Positions 1 to 9,953 of a stretch of DNA of 64,000 bases are shown here, piece by piece. The notes under the pieces were generated by a model, which ran no database searches, was not told where the DNA came from, and saw only the letters and a program-made list of their open reading frames with translations. The stretch comes from Betaproteobacteria bacterium. GTDB taxonomy: Bacteria > Pseudomonadota > Gammaproteobacteria > Burkholderiales > Rhodocyclaceae. The translations under genes and the position numbers were made by a program. Location of the stretch: assembly GCA_020621865.1 (NCBI GenBank), contig JAHRYW010000004.1, positions 203,664-267,663 of the forward strand. Direction: 5' to 3'. The number at the start of each line of letters is the position of its first letter. Positions within the stretch are counted from its first letter, which is position 1.

Positions 1-1
1 C

Positions 2-1339
2 TGCGACTGGCAACGCCGCACCCAGGATGCTACGGCGCTCAGGGAACGCCTGCGCCGCGACGATACCTATTGCGACCCCTTCGGACTGCTGACTCTGACC
101 GGTGACGACGCCCCAGAGATACAACGACGCAGCAGTTGGCTCGCGGCAAGAAATCAATTCGACCCGCTACTCGATCAACAGCCCATGGTTTCACCGGCAC
201 ACCATCCCGTTCGTGACCGCCTGCGTATCGGCTATCTTTCTGCCGACCTCCACGACCACGCCACCATGCACCTGCTGGCTGGCGTTCTCCAGGCACACGA
301 CCGCGACCGCTACGCCATCCACCTCTACTCCTACGGCCCCGACTGCCAGGACAGCTATCGCAAGCTGGCCATGGAGAATTGCGAGGCTTTCCACGACCTC
401 AGGACACTCAGCGATCATGCCGCAGCCAGACAGATCGCCGACGATGGCATCGACATCCTGCTCGATCTCAAGGGCTACACCCGCGACAGCCGCCTCGCCA
501 TCAGCGCCCTGCGCCCGTCGCCGGTCATCGTCAGCTGGCTAGGCTACCCCGGCACGCTCGGCCACGAACGGCTGGCCGACTACATCATCGGCGACCCGAC
601 CGTCACACCGCTCGACGCAGCCAATGCGTACTCCGAAACACTGGCGCTGATACCACACTGCTACCAGCCTAACGACCGGAGCCGTCCGATTTCCGCAGCG
701 CCGCCGCGAGTGACGGAAGGCCTGCCCGAGAATGCCTTCGTATTCTGCAGCTTCAACCAGAGCTACAAGATCATTCCGGAGGTATTCGATATCTGGTGCA
801 AGCTGTTGTCTGCCGTACCGGGCAGCGTACTCTGGCTGCTGGAATCGCCTCAGGGAGCCATGGACAATCTGCGCCGGGAAGCACGAGTGCGCAATATTGA
901 CCCGCAACGGATCATATTCGCTGGCCGCAAACCGCTTGCCGACCATCTTGGCCGACTGCAACTCGCCGATCTAGCACTGGACACTTTCCCGTATGGATCG
1001 CACACCACCGGCAGCGATGCGCTGTGGGCAGGCGTCCCGCTGATCACCCGACCGGGCAACACCTTTGCCAGCCGGGTTGCGGCCAGCCTGCTGAGTGCAG
1101 CCGGTCTGCCGGAGTTGATTACCGACACCTGGGAGGCTTATTTTGCGCTGGCGCTTGAACTGGCCAATGACTCCGTTCAACGGCAAGACATACGCCAACG
1201 TTTGGCCAGCCAACGACTGTGCAGCCCGCTATTCGACACCCAGCAATTCACGACCGACCTGGAACGGCTATACGAACGGATTTGGGCTCAACACGCTACA
1301 GGAGAACGCAAGACTATTGCCTTCCCAGACGACGCCTGA
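2..1339 (+). CDS. OGT-like (SPINDLY family, GT41) glycosyltransferase, 5'-truncated by window edge
   Basis: The reading frame is open from base 2, so the N-terminal part lies outside the window and no start can be given. About 445 codons are visible. The catalytic half is typical of bacterial O-GlcNAc-transferase-like proteins (Glyco_transf_41): an LRIGYLSADLHDH block with the conserved His, GYPGTLG followed by DYIIGDP, FNQSYKI before the donor-binding region, and a C-terminal LDTFPYGSHTTGSDALWAG segment that in the family contacts the UDP-sugar. The upstream CDW...DPF segment is also family-like. Missing N-terminal TPR repeats are expected upstream. Family members glycosylate proteins such as flagellin or adhesins, or act in polysaccharide synthesis; the acceptor cannot be told from this window. 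The in-frame ATG at 185 is not a credible start because the upstream frame keeps family similarity. Confidence 0.85.
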   Translation, partial: CDWQRRTQDATALRERLRRDDTYCDPFGLLTLTGDDAPEIQRRSSWLAARNQFDPLLDQQPMVSPAHHPVRDRLRIGYLSADLHDHATMHLLAGVLQAHDRDRYAIHLYSYGPDCQDSYRKLAMENCEAFHDLRTLSDHAAARQIADDGIDILLDLKGYTRDSRLAISALRPSPVIVSWLGYPGTLGHERLADYIIGDPTVTPLDAANAYSETLALIPHCYQPNDRSRPISAAPPRVTEGLPENAFVFCSFNQSYKIIPEVFDIWCKLLSAVPGSVLWLLESPQGAMDNLRREARVRNIDPQRIIFAGRKPLADHLGRLQLADLALDTFPYGSHTTGSDALWAGVPLITRPGNTFASRVAASLLSAAGLPELITDTWEAYFALALELANDSVQRQDIRQRLASQRLCSPLFDTQQFTTDLERLYERIWAQHATGERKTIAFPDDA

Positions 1340-1390
1340 GCAAAACTGGCCACCACGGATATCCGACTCGATTCAAAAATCATCACAATA

Positions 1391-1418
1391 AAAAACGGGA
1401 GCCGAAGCTCCCGTTTTT
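1391..1418. terminator. Bidirectional rho-independent terminator between convergent genes
   Basis: An A-run, then stem CGGGAGC / GCTCCCG with a CGAA tetraloop, then a T-run. It lies between the end of the GT41 gene on the plus strand and the end of the porin on the minus strand and can serve both. Confidence 0.9.
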
Positions 1419-1443
1419 GTTTCCAATTGACGGTTAGGCCAAA

Positions 1444-2469
1444 TTAGAAGGAGTGAGCGATACCGAAGTCGACACCGACGGTGCCGTAGCCAGCGGTTTG
1501 GCTGTTGGCAGCCCAGTTGATCTGACGGGTAGCGGCATCGTCATTCTTGATCTGGCCGTAGTTGGCGTACACGTAGGTGCGCTTGGACAGGGAGTAGTCA
1601 ACACCCAGAGCCCACTTGATAGAATCGGCGTCGTCATTGACCTTGTCCTTAACACCGCCGAGAGCAGCCTTCACGGTGAACTTGCCAACCGGAGCCTTGG
1701 CACCGATCAACCAGGCTTGCTCCTTAAAGCCACTGCCGTTCTTGATTTGGTCAACAAGAGCGGAAACCTTGACAACACCGAAGTCATAAGAACCGGCTGC
1801 GGTAGCAACCCAAGTCCTGGGACCCATACCGGTCACGACTTCTTCGTAATCCAGGCGAGCGCTGATCGGGCCATTGTCATAGGTACCCATGATGGTGTGC
1901 AGTTGGGCAGCGCCGTCGTTGGCGACCGGCTCAGGACCAGCAACGTTGGACGAGTAGGCCAGGACCAGACCGAAACCGCTCCACTTCGGCGAGATGTAGG
2001 CGATGGCGTTGTCGGCACGGTCAACCTGGATGGTCATTTGCGTGAAGTTACCGATGGTGCCGCCAGCGAACGGATCGTAGGTGTTGAAGATGCCGTAGCG
2101 GACGCCGTCCAGACGGCCAGCAACCACGGTACCGAAACCGCCGGCCAGGCCGACGTAGGAGTTACGGTTGGTCCAGGTGGCGTTGGTGGTGCCAGAAGCG
2201 GTTTGGTCGATACCGATACCGAATTCAGACTGGAAGACAGCCTTCAGGCCGTTGCCCAGATCTTCAACACCCTTGAAGCCGATACGGGAACCAGAACCGA
2301 CGCCAGAGGCGATTTCGTACTTGTCATCGATACCGCTAACGCCGCCAGAGTTGCCGGCACGGTAAGCAGCACCCAGGTCCATACGACCGTAGATGGTGAC
2401 GTTGGATTGAGCGAAAGCAGCGGTAGAAGCCAGGCCAGCGATGGCCAGAGCAATAATCTTCTTTTGCAT
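1444..2469 (-). CDS. Outer-membrane porin (Gram_neg_porin, betaproteobacterial OmpC-like)
   Basis: A 341-residue general porin forming a passive channel for small hydrophilic solutes. The N-terminus MQKKIIALAIAGLASTAAFA is a classic Sec signal peptide with AFA before the mature QSNVTIYGRMD start, the usual first beta strand of betaproteobacterial porins. The protein alternates short amphipathic strands with Gly/Asn/Asp-rich loops and ends in ...IAHSF, the C-terminal Phe needed for BamA-dependent assembly. A GGAG Shine-Dalgarno lies about 9 nt before the ATG. Codon choice is strongly biased (ggt, gtt, acc, cgt), which fits high expression. It is a monocistronic gene with its own long 5' leader. 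Substrate specificity cannot be read from the sequence. Confidence 0.93.
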   Translation of the reverse strand: MQKKIIALAIAGLASTAAFAQSNVTIYGRMDLGAAYRAGNSGGVSGIDDKYEIASGVGSGSRIGFKGVEDLGNGLKAVFQSEFGIGIDQTASGTTNATWTNRNSYVGLAGGFGTVVAGRLDGVRYGIFNTYDPFAGGTIGNFTQMTIQVDRADNAIAYISPKWSGFGLVLAYSSNVAGPEPVANDGAAQLHTIMGTYDNGPISARLDYEEVVTGMGPRTWVATAAGSYDFGVVKVSALVDQIKNGSGFKEQAWLIGAKAPVGKFTVKAALGGVKDKVNDDADSIKWALGVDYSLSKRTYVYANYGQIKNDDAATRQINWAANSQTAGYGTVGVDFGIAHSF

Positions 2470-2495
2470 CAGAAAATCTCCTTAGTGGTTAGTTT

Positions 2496-2521
2496 TTGGT
2501 GCCGCCTTGCGTTGGCACCAA
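2496..2521 (-). promoter_or_regulatory. Inverted repeat in the porin 5' leader
   Basis: TTGGTGCC and GGCACCAA flank a 10-nt loop about 30-50 nt upstream of the porin start codon. In RNA it forms an 8-bp hairpin just before the ribosome binding site. It could affect mRNA stability or be a protein site. No function can be assigned. Confidence 0.4.
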
Positions 2522-2642
2522 GCTTTACCTCTCGGATCGAGAAGTTGGCATCGATTGTCGCAATAAGCAAAACGCCCTAGCAACCAGTGATTGCAGTCGC
2601 GGCAGCCATTTGTAATTTTTTGTTGTTTTAGCGCAACAACCC

Positions 2643-3431
2643 TCAAGCGAATAGCCGGGCCAATTCGACGCCCGGCTCCGGCGCGCGCATGAAGGCCTCG
2701 CCGACCAGGAAGGTTTCGACCTTGTTAGCACGCATCAGCGCAACGTCTTCCGGCGCCAGAATACCGCTTTCGGTGACCACGATGCGGTCGGCCGGAATGC
2801 GCGCCAGCAGGCCGAGTGTGGTGTCGAGGGTGACCTCGAAGGTGCGCAGGTTGCGGTTATTGATGCCGAGCAAGGGTGTTTTCAGCTGCAAGGCAGCGTC
2901 GAGTTCCTCGCCGTTGTGCACTTCGACCAGCACGGCCATGCCGTAGCCCATGGCTTGCGCCTCCAGGGCCTGCATTTCGGGCAGGGTCAGCGCGGCGGCG
3001 ATCAACAGGATGGCGTCGGCGCCCATCGCACGGGCTTCGGCGACCTGGTAGGCATCGACCATGAAATCCTTGCGCAACACCGGCAGGGCGCAGGCGGCGC
3101 GGGCGGCCTGCAGGTATTCAGGGCAGCCCTGGAAATACTGGCGGTCGGTCAGCACCGACAGGCAGGCAGCGCCATGCTGCTCGTAGCTGCGGGCGATGTC
3201 GGCCGGGCGGAAGTCCGGGCGGATGACGCCTTTCGACGGGCTGGCCTTCTTGATTTCGGCGATGACGGCCGGGTGGCCGTTGGCAATCTTGCTCAGGATG
3301 GCCCCGACGAAATCGCGCGGCGCCGGCTGGGCGGCTACTTCAGCCTCGACCACAGCGAGGGGTTTGACGGCCAGCGCGGCAGCGACTTCTTCGCGCTTGG
3401 TGGCGATGATCTTGTTCAGGATGTCACTCAT
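2643..3431 (-). CDS. trpC: Indole-3-glycerol phosphate synthase
   Basis: Catalyses closure of carboxyphenylamino-deoxyribulose phosphate to indole-3-glycerol phosphate in tryptophan synthesis, in the cytoplasm. At 262 residues it has the length of a stand-alone IGPS without a fused TrpF domain. Family motifs are in order: KKASPSKG near residue 62, LRKDF near 120, the GINNRNL phosphate/substrate loop near 190, and the VVTESG strand near 220. Its start overlaps the trpD stop by 4 nt (ATGA), so the two are translationally coupled. It is the last gene of trpGDC and is followed by the porin promoter region. Confidence 0.97.
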   Translation of the reverse strand: MSDILNKIIATKREEVAAALAVKPLAVVEAEVAAQPAPRDFVGAILSKIANGHPAVIAEIKKASPSKGVIRPDFRPADIARSYEQHGAACLSVLTDRQYFQGCPEYLQAARAACALPVLRKDFMVDAYQVAEARAMGADAILLIAAALTLPEMQALEAQAMGYGMAVLVEVHNGEELDAALQLKTPLLGINNRNLRTFEVTLDTTLGLLARIPADRIVVTESGILAPEDVALMRANKVETFLVGEAFMRAPEPGVELARLFA

Positions 3432-4456
3432 AGCCCGGCCAGTTTCTGCGTGGTCTGCACGAACTGATCGACCTTGGCACGCGCCGCGCCGCTGGCGATG
3501 GCTTCGCGCGCCAGGGCGATACCATCACCGATGCTGTCGGCGACATTGGACACGTAAAGCGCGGCACCGGCGTTCAGGCAGACGATCTCACGTGCCGCGC
3601 CCGGCGCGTTGGCCAAGGCGGCGAGGAGCACCGCCTTCGACTCCTCGGCATTGCCGACGCGCAACTGGCGCAGCGACTGCATCTGCAGGCCGAAGTCCTC
3701 GGGGTGAATCTCGTATTCACTCACCTCGCCATCCTTCAGTTCGCCGACCAGGGTGGCCGCGCCGAGCGAGATTTCGTCGAGGTTGTCCTTGCCGTGCACG
3801 ACCAGCACGCGCTCGGCGCCGAGGCGCTGCATGACGCGTACCTGGATGCCGACCAGGTCCGGGTGGAACACGCCCATCAGCGTATTCGGCGCGCTGGCCG
3901 GATTGGTCAACGGGCCGAGGATGTTGAACAGGGTACGGATACCCATTTCGCGGCGCACCGGCGCGACGTGCTTCATCGCGCTGTGGTGGTTGGGCGCGAA
4001 CATGAACCCGATGCCGCACTCGGCGATGCTGGCTGCGACCTGCGCCGGGGTCAGCATGATATTGGCGCCGAGCGCCTCGAGTACGTCGGCACTGCCCGAA
4101 CTCGACGACACGCTACGCCCGCCGTGCTTGGCCACCTTGCCGCCGGCCGCGGCGACGACGAACATCGAGGCGGTGGAAATATTGAAGGTATGGGCGGCAT
4201 CGCCGCCGGTGCCGACGATGTCGACGAAATGGCGGTCGTACGGAACGACGACCTTGGTCGACAGTTCGCGCATGACCGTGGCTGCGGCGGCGATTTCGCC
4301 GATGGTTTCCTTCTTGACGCGCAGGCCAGTGATGATGGCGGCAACCATGACGGGCGTGACTTCGCCGCTCATGATCTGGCGCATCAGCGAGACCATTTCG
4401 TCGTGGAAGATTTCGCGGTGTTCGATGACGCGTTGGAGGGCGGCTTGCGGGGTCAT
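3428..4456 (-). CDS. trpD: Anthranilate phosphoribosyltransferase
   Basis: Transfers phosphoribosyl from PRPP to anthranilate, the second step of the tryptophan branch. The 342-residue protein is the normal length for a monofunctional TrpD. Diagnostic segments are the GTGGD PRPP-binding loop near residue 84, [24 protein letters not shown] (anthranilate and magnesium site) near residue 110, and the NPA...GVFHP stretch. It overlaps trpG upstream and trpC downstream by 4 nt each, giving a tightly coupled trpG-trpD-trpC unit. Confidence 0.97.
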   Translation of the reverse strand: MTPQAALQRVIEHREIFHDEMVSLMRQIMSGEVTPVMVAAIITGLRVKKETIGEIAAAATVMRELSTKVVVPYDRHFVDIVGTGGDAAHTFNISTASMFVVAAAGGKVAKHGGRSVSSSSGSADVLEALGANIMLTPAQVAASIAECGIGFMFAPNHHSAMKHVAPVRREMGIRTLFNILGPLTNPASAPNTLMGVFHPDLVGIQVRVMQRLGAERVLVVHGKDNLDEISLGAATLVGELKDGEVSEYEIHPEDFGLQMQSLRQLRVGNAEESKAVLLAALANAPGAAREIVCLNAGAALYVSNVADSIGDGIALAREAIASGAARAKVDQFVQTTQKLAGL

Positions 4457-5025
4457 TTCTTGTGTTCGTCCAAAAAATTCTTCAACAGGTCGTGACCGCG
4501 CTCGGTCAGGATCGATTCCGGGTGGAACTGGACGCCTTCGACGGCCAGCGTCTTGTGGCGGACGCCCATGATTTCGCCGTCTTCGGTCCAGGCGGTGACT
4601 TCCAGGCAGTCGGGCAGGCTTTCGCGCTCGATGGCCAGCGAGTGGTAGCGGGTGCAGGTCAGCGGGTTGGGCAGGCCACGGAAGACGCCGACGTCCTGGT
4701 GATGGACCGGCGACACCTTGCCGTGCATCAGTTGCTTGGCGTGCACCACCTTGCCGCCAAAGGCTTCGCCGATCGACTGATGGCCGAGGCAGACGCCGAG
4801 CAACGGGATCTTGCCGGAGAATTCCTTGATCGCGGCCAGCGACACGCCGGCCTGTGCGGGCGCGCAGGGGCCGGGGGAGATGACCAGGTAGTCGGGTTTC
4901 AGCGCCGCGATTTCGTCGAGCGTGATCGCGTCGTTGCGGAAAACCTTGACCTCCTGACCGAGCTCGCCGAAGTACTGGACCAGGTTGTAGGTAAAGCTGT
5001 CGTAATTGTCGATCATCAGCAGCAT
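4453..5025 (-). CDS. trpG: Anthranilate synthase glutamine amidotransferase subunit
   Basis: Class I glutamine amidotransferase that supplies ammonia to TrpE for anthranilate formation; in many bacteria it also serves PabB. The triad is visible: Cys79 in GVCLGHQ, His168 and Glu170 in VQFHPES. The oxyanion-hole segment SPGPCAP lies near residue 50. The length, 190 residues, is standard. It heads the trpGDC unit. Its partner trpE is encoded about 23 kb away at 28100-29575, so this gene must have its own promoter in the 111-bp region shared with the divergent glycosyltransferase. No Trp-rich leader peptide is present upstream of trpG. Confidence 0.96.
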   Translation of the reverse strand: MLLMIDNYDSFTYNLVQYFGELGQEVKVFRNDAITLDEIAALKPDYLVISPGPCAPAQAGVSLAAIKEFSGKIPLLGVCLGHQSIGEAFGGKVVHAKQLMHGKVSPVHHQDVGVFRGLPNPLTCTRYHSLAIERESLPDCLEVTAWTEDGEIMGVRHKTLAVEGVQFHPESILTERGHDLLKNFLDEHKK

Positions 5026-5136
5026 GCTGTTGATTCCTTGCCTGTTTCGTAAGCCCTGAATTCTACATCAAGCGCCCGTTTCAGTCGGGGCTGGGGCTTT
5101 TCGATTAAAATGCTCCCTTTCCTGCCGGATTAGTCC

Positions 5137-6147
5137 ATGAGCGCCGCCCTCTCGATTCCCCCGCACAGCCTGTCCATCGTCGTCCCGTTCTACAACGAGG
5201 AGGACAACATCGTGCCGCTGGTCAAGCGCGTGCATGAGGCGTTGGTTGGCTACGAACACCCGTGGGAACTGGTGCTGGTCGACGATGGCAGCAGCGACGC
5301 CACCGTTGACCGTGCCGTCCAGTGCAGCCGCGAATACGGCCCGCACGTCCGCGTCGTCGAACTGACCCGCAATTTCAAGCAGACCGCCGCCATGCAGGCC
5401 GGCATCGACGCGGCGCGCGGCGACGTCATCGTGACCATGGACGGCGACCTGCAGAACGACCCGATCGACATCCCGCGCATGGTCGCCCGGCTGCTCAACG
5501 AAGACCTCGACCTGGTCGCCGGCTGGCGCCAGAACCGCCAGGACGGCCTGTTCCTCCGGAAGATTCCGTCCAAGATCGCCAACCGCCTGATCGCCCGGAT
5601 GACCGGCGTCAAGCTGCGCGACTACGGCTGCAGCCTGAAGGCCTTCCGCGGCAGCGTGATCAAGAGCGTGCGCCTGTATGGCGAAATGCACCGCTTCATC
5701 CCGGCCTGGCTGGCCACCGTGACGACGCCGCGCCGCATCGCGCAGGAACCGACGACGCACCACGCACGCACCGCCGGCGTCTCCAAGTACGGCATTTCGC
5801 GCACCTTCCGGGTCATCCTCGACCTCGTCGCCGTCTTTTTCTTCATGCGCTTCCGCGCCCGGCCCGGCCACTTCTTCGGCGGCATCGGCCTCGGCCTGAC
5901 GGCGCTGTCCGGGCTGGTGCTGACCTGGCTGGCCTGGGTCAAGTTCGGCCTCGGCGAATCGATCGGCGGTCGACCGCTGCTGATCGTCGGCATCGGCGGC
6001 CTGATCGCCGGCGTGCATTTCATCACCACCGGCGTGCTGGCCGAACTGCTTGCCCGCATCTATTTCGAGTCGGGCACCATCCGCTCCTACTCGGCCCGCC
6101 CGGAGCGCCCGCTAGCGGCTGACGAAGGCTGGCACAAAACGGCATGA
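5137..6147 (+). CDS. ArnC/DPM1-like GT2 polyisoprenyl-phosphate glycosyltransferase
   Basis: Predicted to move a sugar from a nucleotide donor onto undecaprenyl phosphate at the inner membrane. The N-terminal GT-A domain carries LSIVVPFYNEEDN, the DDGSSDA loop and the metal-binding MDGDLQNDP (DxD) near residue 105, plus the DYGCSLKAFR acceptor region near 170. Two hydrophobic helices follow at about 245-270 and 280-305, the ArnC/GtrB arrangement. The stop codon overlaps the start of the next gene by 4 nt (ATGA), which ties it to an ArnT-like transferase that would use the lipid-linked sugar. The identity of the sugar is not evident; no nucleotide-sugar synthesis genes are adjacent. Confidence 0.88.
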   Translation: MSAALSIPPHSLSIVVPFYNEEDNIVPLVKRVHEALVGYEHPWELVLVDDGSSDATVDRAVQCSREYGPHVRVVELTRNFKQTAAMQAGIDAARGDVIVTMDGDLQNDPIDIPRMVARLLNEDLDLVAGWRQNRQDGLFLRKIPSKIANRLIARMTGVKLRDYGCSLKAFRGSVIKSVRLYGEMHRFIPAWLATVTTPRRIAQEPTTHHARTAGVSKYGISRTFRVILDLVAVFFFMRFRARPGHFFGGIGLGLTALSGLVLTWLAWVKFGLGESIGGRPLLIVGIGGLIAGVHFITTGVLAELLARIYFESGTIRSYSARPERPLAADEGWHKTA

Positions 6148-7610
6148 ATGCTACGGTCAGCCCGTTTTTTTGCCCAAAAACGAAATTTTTGCTCGGCCTG
6201 ACGGCCGCCCTGCTCGCTTGGCGTTTCTGGGTCGTGCCGCAGCTCGGCATCACTCTCTACGTCGATGAAGCGCAATACTGGACCTGGGCGCAAAACCTCG
6301 ACTGGGGCTACTTCTCCAAGCCGCCCGGCATCGCCGCACTGATCTGGCTGTCGACGGCGCTGCTCGGCGACGGCTTGCTCGGCGTCAAGGCGCTGGCCAT
6401 GCTCTGCTACCCGCTGGCCGCCGGCGTCTGCTGGGCCATCGCCCGCCGCCTCTACGACGAGCGGACCGCCTTCTGGTCGGCCATCGCCGTGCTGACCCTG
6501 CCGATGTTCGCCTGGCTCGGCCTGTTCGTCTCCACCGACGCCCTGCTCACGCTGTTCTGGGCCCTGGCGCTGTGGGCCTACCTGCGCGCGCTGGACAGCG
6601 ACGCCTGGGGCGACTGGCTGCTGCTCGGCCTGGTCTGCGGCCTCGGCCTGCTCTCCAAATACACGATGGCCGCCTGGCTGGGCGCCGCCTTCCTGCACCT
6701 TCTCGCCTTTCACCGCCCCCGGCTGGCCTCGACCAAACCGTGGGCCGCCGTGGCGCTGGCCTTGCTAATCCTGTCGCCGAACATTTACTGGAACATCGCC
6801 CACGACTTTCCGACCCTGAAGCACACCGCCTACATCACGCTGGAAAGAAAATCCGGCGGCGGCCTGCCCTCGTTCGGCGAATTCTGGGCTGCCCAATGGC
6901 TGGCTTTCGGACCGGTGTTCGGCTGCGTTTTCGCGCTGCTGCTCATCCAGGCCCGGCAAAGCTGGCGCGACACCAATACCCGTCTGCTGCTCTGGTTCGC
7001 CCTGCCGCTGTGGGCCGTCGTTTCGGTCCAGGCCATCAAGGGCGGCGCCAACGCTAACTGGGCCGCCCCCGCCTTCGCACCGACCGCCATTGCCGCCGTC
7101 GCCTGGCTGCTGCAACGCGAGAAGAAAAATTGGCTGATCGCCGGCATCGCCTTCAACATCGCGGTCGTCGGCCTGGTTTATCACTGGCCACAACTGAAAG
7201 AGACGGTCGGCCAGCAAAAGCTGGCCAAACTGAACCCCTACAAACGCGCCCAGGGCTGGGACGAACTCGGCCGCCAGTTGCAGCCGATTATCCAGGCCAA
7301 CCCGGACGCCGTGCTGGTCGCTGACAACCGCACCCTGCTCGCCCACATGCTCTACGAACTGCGCGACCTGAAGCCTGCCGCCGCCAGCTGGAATCCCTCC
7401 GGCGCACCGAGCGACCACTACAAGCTGACCACCGACCTGCGCCCGTGGCTCGGCAAGGACGCCATCCTGATCACCCAGAAGCCCCTGGGCGACCAGTTCT
7501 CGACGCGCTTCGCCGGCATTGAAAAGCTCGCCACGCTGAAGGCCCCCATCGATGCCGCGACTTCCCGCGACATGGACGTCTACCTGCTGCATGAATTCAA
7601 GGGTTACTGA
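6144..7610 (+). CDS. ArnT/PMT-like GT83 integral membrane glycosyltransferase
   Basis: Predicted to transfer a sugar from a polyprenyl-phosphate donor to a periplasmic acceptor, in the family typically lipid A. The 488-residue protein has roughly a dozen hydrophobic segments. The first periplasmic loop contains LYVDEAQYWTWAQ and then YFSKPPG, the conserved acidic and proline motifs of the GT-C PMT/ArnT fold. A soluble C-terminal part follows residue 340. The start ATG overlaps the previous stop. The first 15 codons (N-A-T-V-S-P-F-F-C-P-K...) are entirely the dispersed 40-bp repeat described elsewhere in this annotation, so the repeat supplies the N-terminus. The next in-frame Met is too far in to be the start. 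Confidence 0.87.
   Translation: MNATVSPFFCPKTKFLLGLTAALLAWRFWVVPQLGITLYVDEAQYWTWAQNLDWGYFSKPPGIAALIWLSTALLGDGLLGVKALAMLCYPLAAGVCWAIARRLYDERTAFWSAIAVLTLPMFAWLGLFVSTDALLTLFWALALWAYLRALDSDAWGDWLLLGLVCGLGLLSKYTMAAWLGAAFLHLLAFHRPRLASTKPWAAVALALLILSPNIYWNIAHDFPTLKHTAYITLERKSGGGLPSFGEFWAAQWLAFGPVFGCVFALLLIQARQSWRDTNTRLLLWFALPLWAVVSVQAIKGGANANWAAPAFAPTAIAAVAWLLQREKKNWLIAGIAFNIAVVGLVYHWPQLKETVGQQKLAKLNPYKRAQGWDELGRQLQPIIQANPDAVLVADNRTLLAHMLYELRDLKPAAASWNPSGAPSDHYKLTTDLRPWLGKDAILITQKPLGDQFSTRFAGIEKLATLKAPIDAATSRDMDVYLLHEFKGY
6147..6190 (+). repeat. Dispersed ATGCTACGGTC element, copy 1 (in GT83 gene)
   Basis: Contains the exact core ATGCTACGGTC at 6148-6158, followed by GCCCG, a T-run, GCCCAAAAACG and AAATTTTT. 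It is sense to the gene and read as Asn-Ala-Thr-Val. One of about ten related copies in the window. Confidence 0.85.
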
Positions 7611-8289
7611 GCTGCGTCTCGCCGGCGCGGCCTTCGCGCTGCTCGCCGTGCTATTCGTCGCCTGGCCGCAGCTCGACATCGCCGCCAGCAGCCTGTTTTT
7701 CGGTGCCGATGGCCGGTGGTTCCTCTATCGCGGCGAACCTGCCGTTTTCCAGTGGCTGTACCTCGGCATTCCGCCAGTCGGCCAGAGCCTGCTGGCGATC
7801 CTCACCCTCGGCCTGCTGCTCGGCTGCCTGCCGCGCTGCGTCTGGCTACGCAGCCGCCGGGTCGTCCTCGGCTTCACGCTGGCCGCCGCCCTGGTCGGCC
7901 CGGTGCTGGTTGTCGATGCCGGCCTGAAGAACTACTGGGGCCGCGCCCGCCCACAGACCGTCGAAGCCTTCGGCGGCCCCCGCCACTTCACGCCGGCCTT
8001 CGTGATCAGCGACCAGTGCCCGAAAAACTGCTCCTTCGTCAGCGGCCATGTCGCCACGGCCTCCTTCGTCATGGCCTTCGGCTGGCTGGCCGCTCCGCTC
8101 ATCCGCCGTCGCTGGCTGCTGGCCAGCCTCGGCACCGGCGCCCTGCTCGCCGTCGTGCGCATGTCGGCCGGCGGGCATTTCCTGTCCGACACCATCTTCG
8201 CCTGGTTCGCCACCTACTTCAGCCTGTGGCTGACCGAATGGATCTTTCGGCGGCTCGGCTGGCTGCCGGCCCAGTCCTCCCAGGACTAA
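7591..8289 (+). CDS. PAP2-family membrane phosphatase (LpxE/PgpB-like)
   Basis: A 232-residue integral membrane phosphatase of the PAP2 superfamily. The three-part signature is complete: KNYWGRARP (KxxxxxxRP) near residue 112, the CSFVSGH motif near 150 and RMSAGGHFLSD (R-x5-H-x3-D) near 190, so it should be catalytically active on a lipid phosphate in the periplasmic leaflet. The ATG at 7591 was chosen because the hydrophobic first helix follows it at once; a start at 7552 would add a basic, shadow-like sequence. It overlaps the end of the GT83 gene by 20 nt. Context suggests either lipid A dephosphorylation (LpxE-like) or recycling of undecaprenyl pyrophosphate. Confidence 0.85.
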   Translation: MNSRVTELRLAGAAFALLAVLFVAWPQLDIAASSLFFGADGRWFLYRGEPAVFQWLYLGIPPVGQSLLAILTLGLLLGCLPRCVWLRSRRVVLGFTLAAALVGPVLVVDAGLKNYWGRARPQTVEAFGGPRHFTPAFVISDQCPKNCSFVSGHVATASFVMAFGWLAAPLIRRRWLLASLGTGALLAVVRMSAGGHFLSDTIFAWFATYFSLWLTEWIFRRLGWLPAQSSQD

Positions 8290-8304
8290 CCCGCCCCGTC
8301 CACC

Positions 8305-8317
8305 TTCGGATATCCGA
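8305..8317 (+). promoter_or_regulatory. AauR-type operator 1 upstream of aspA
   Basis: TTCGG-ATAT-CCGA matches the inverted repeat TTCGG-N4-CCGAA described for Pseudomonas AauR. It lies about 110 bp upstream of the -24/-12 promoter, an enhancer distance. Confidence 0.65.
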
Positions 8318-8335
8318 CAGCGCAGCGGCGCAATC

Positions 8336-8348
8336 ATCGGAAATCCGG
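8336..8348 (+). promoter_or_regulatory. AauR-type operator 2 upstream of aspA
   Basis: ATCGG-AAAT-CCGG is an imperfect second inverted repeat, three helical turns (about 31 bp) from operator 1. It lies on the same DNA face, as expected for cooperative enhancer binding. Confidence 0.6.
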
Positions 8349-8413
8349 CATCCGGGCGCCGCGATTTTAAAAAAACTCCTTGAAAATCAAGACGCCTTAA
8401 AACCGTCGGCCCA

Positions 8414-8429
8414 TGGCACGGCCCATGCA
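8414..8429 (+). promoter_or_regulatory. Sigma-54 promoter of aspA
   Basis: TGGCACGGCCCATGCA places GG (8415) and GC (8427) exactly 12 nt apart, the -24/-12 arrangement recognised by RpoN. Transcription would start near 8440, leaving a leader of about 48 nt before the strong AAAGGAGA ribosome binding site of aspA. Confidence 0.8.
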
Positions 8430-8487
8430 ATGCTAATTCCACCGGACGGCGCTCCAGCGTCCGCCCGACCATACCAAAGGAGACAGC

Positions 8488-9912
<1,425 letters not shown>

Positions 9913-9953
9913 GCGACTGACCTTCAATCAATGCACACTACAAGGAAACCATC

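Noticed and set aside
27..35. ATGCTACGG near the left edge
   Set aside because: Only 9 of 11 core bases and no AT tracts follow, though it is also read Ala-Thr; not counted as a copy.
1355..1366. ACGG-ATAT-CCGA, resembling an AauR operator
   Set aside because: It is between convergent gene ends, has no sigma-54 promoter nearby and one arm is mismatched; probably chance.
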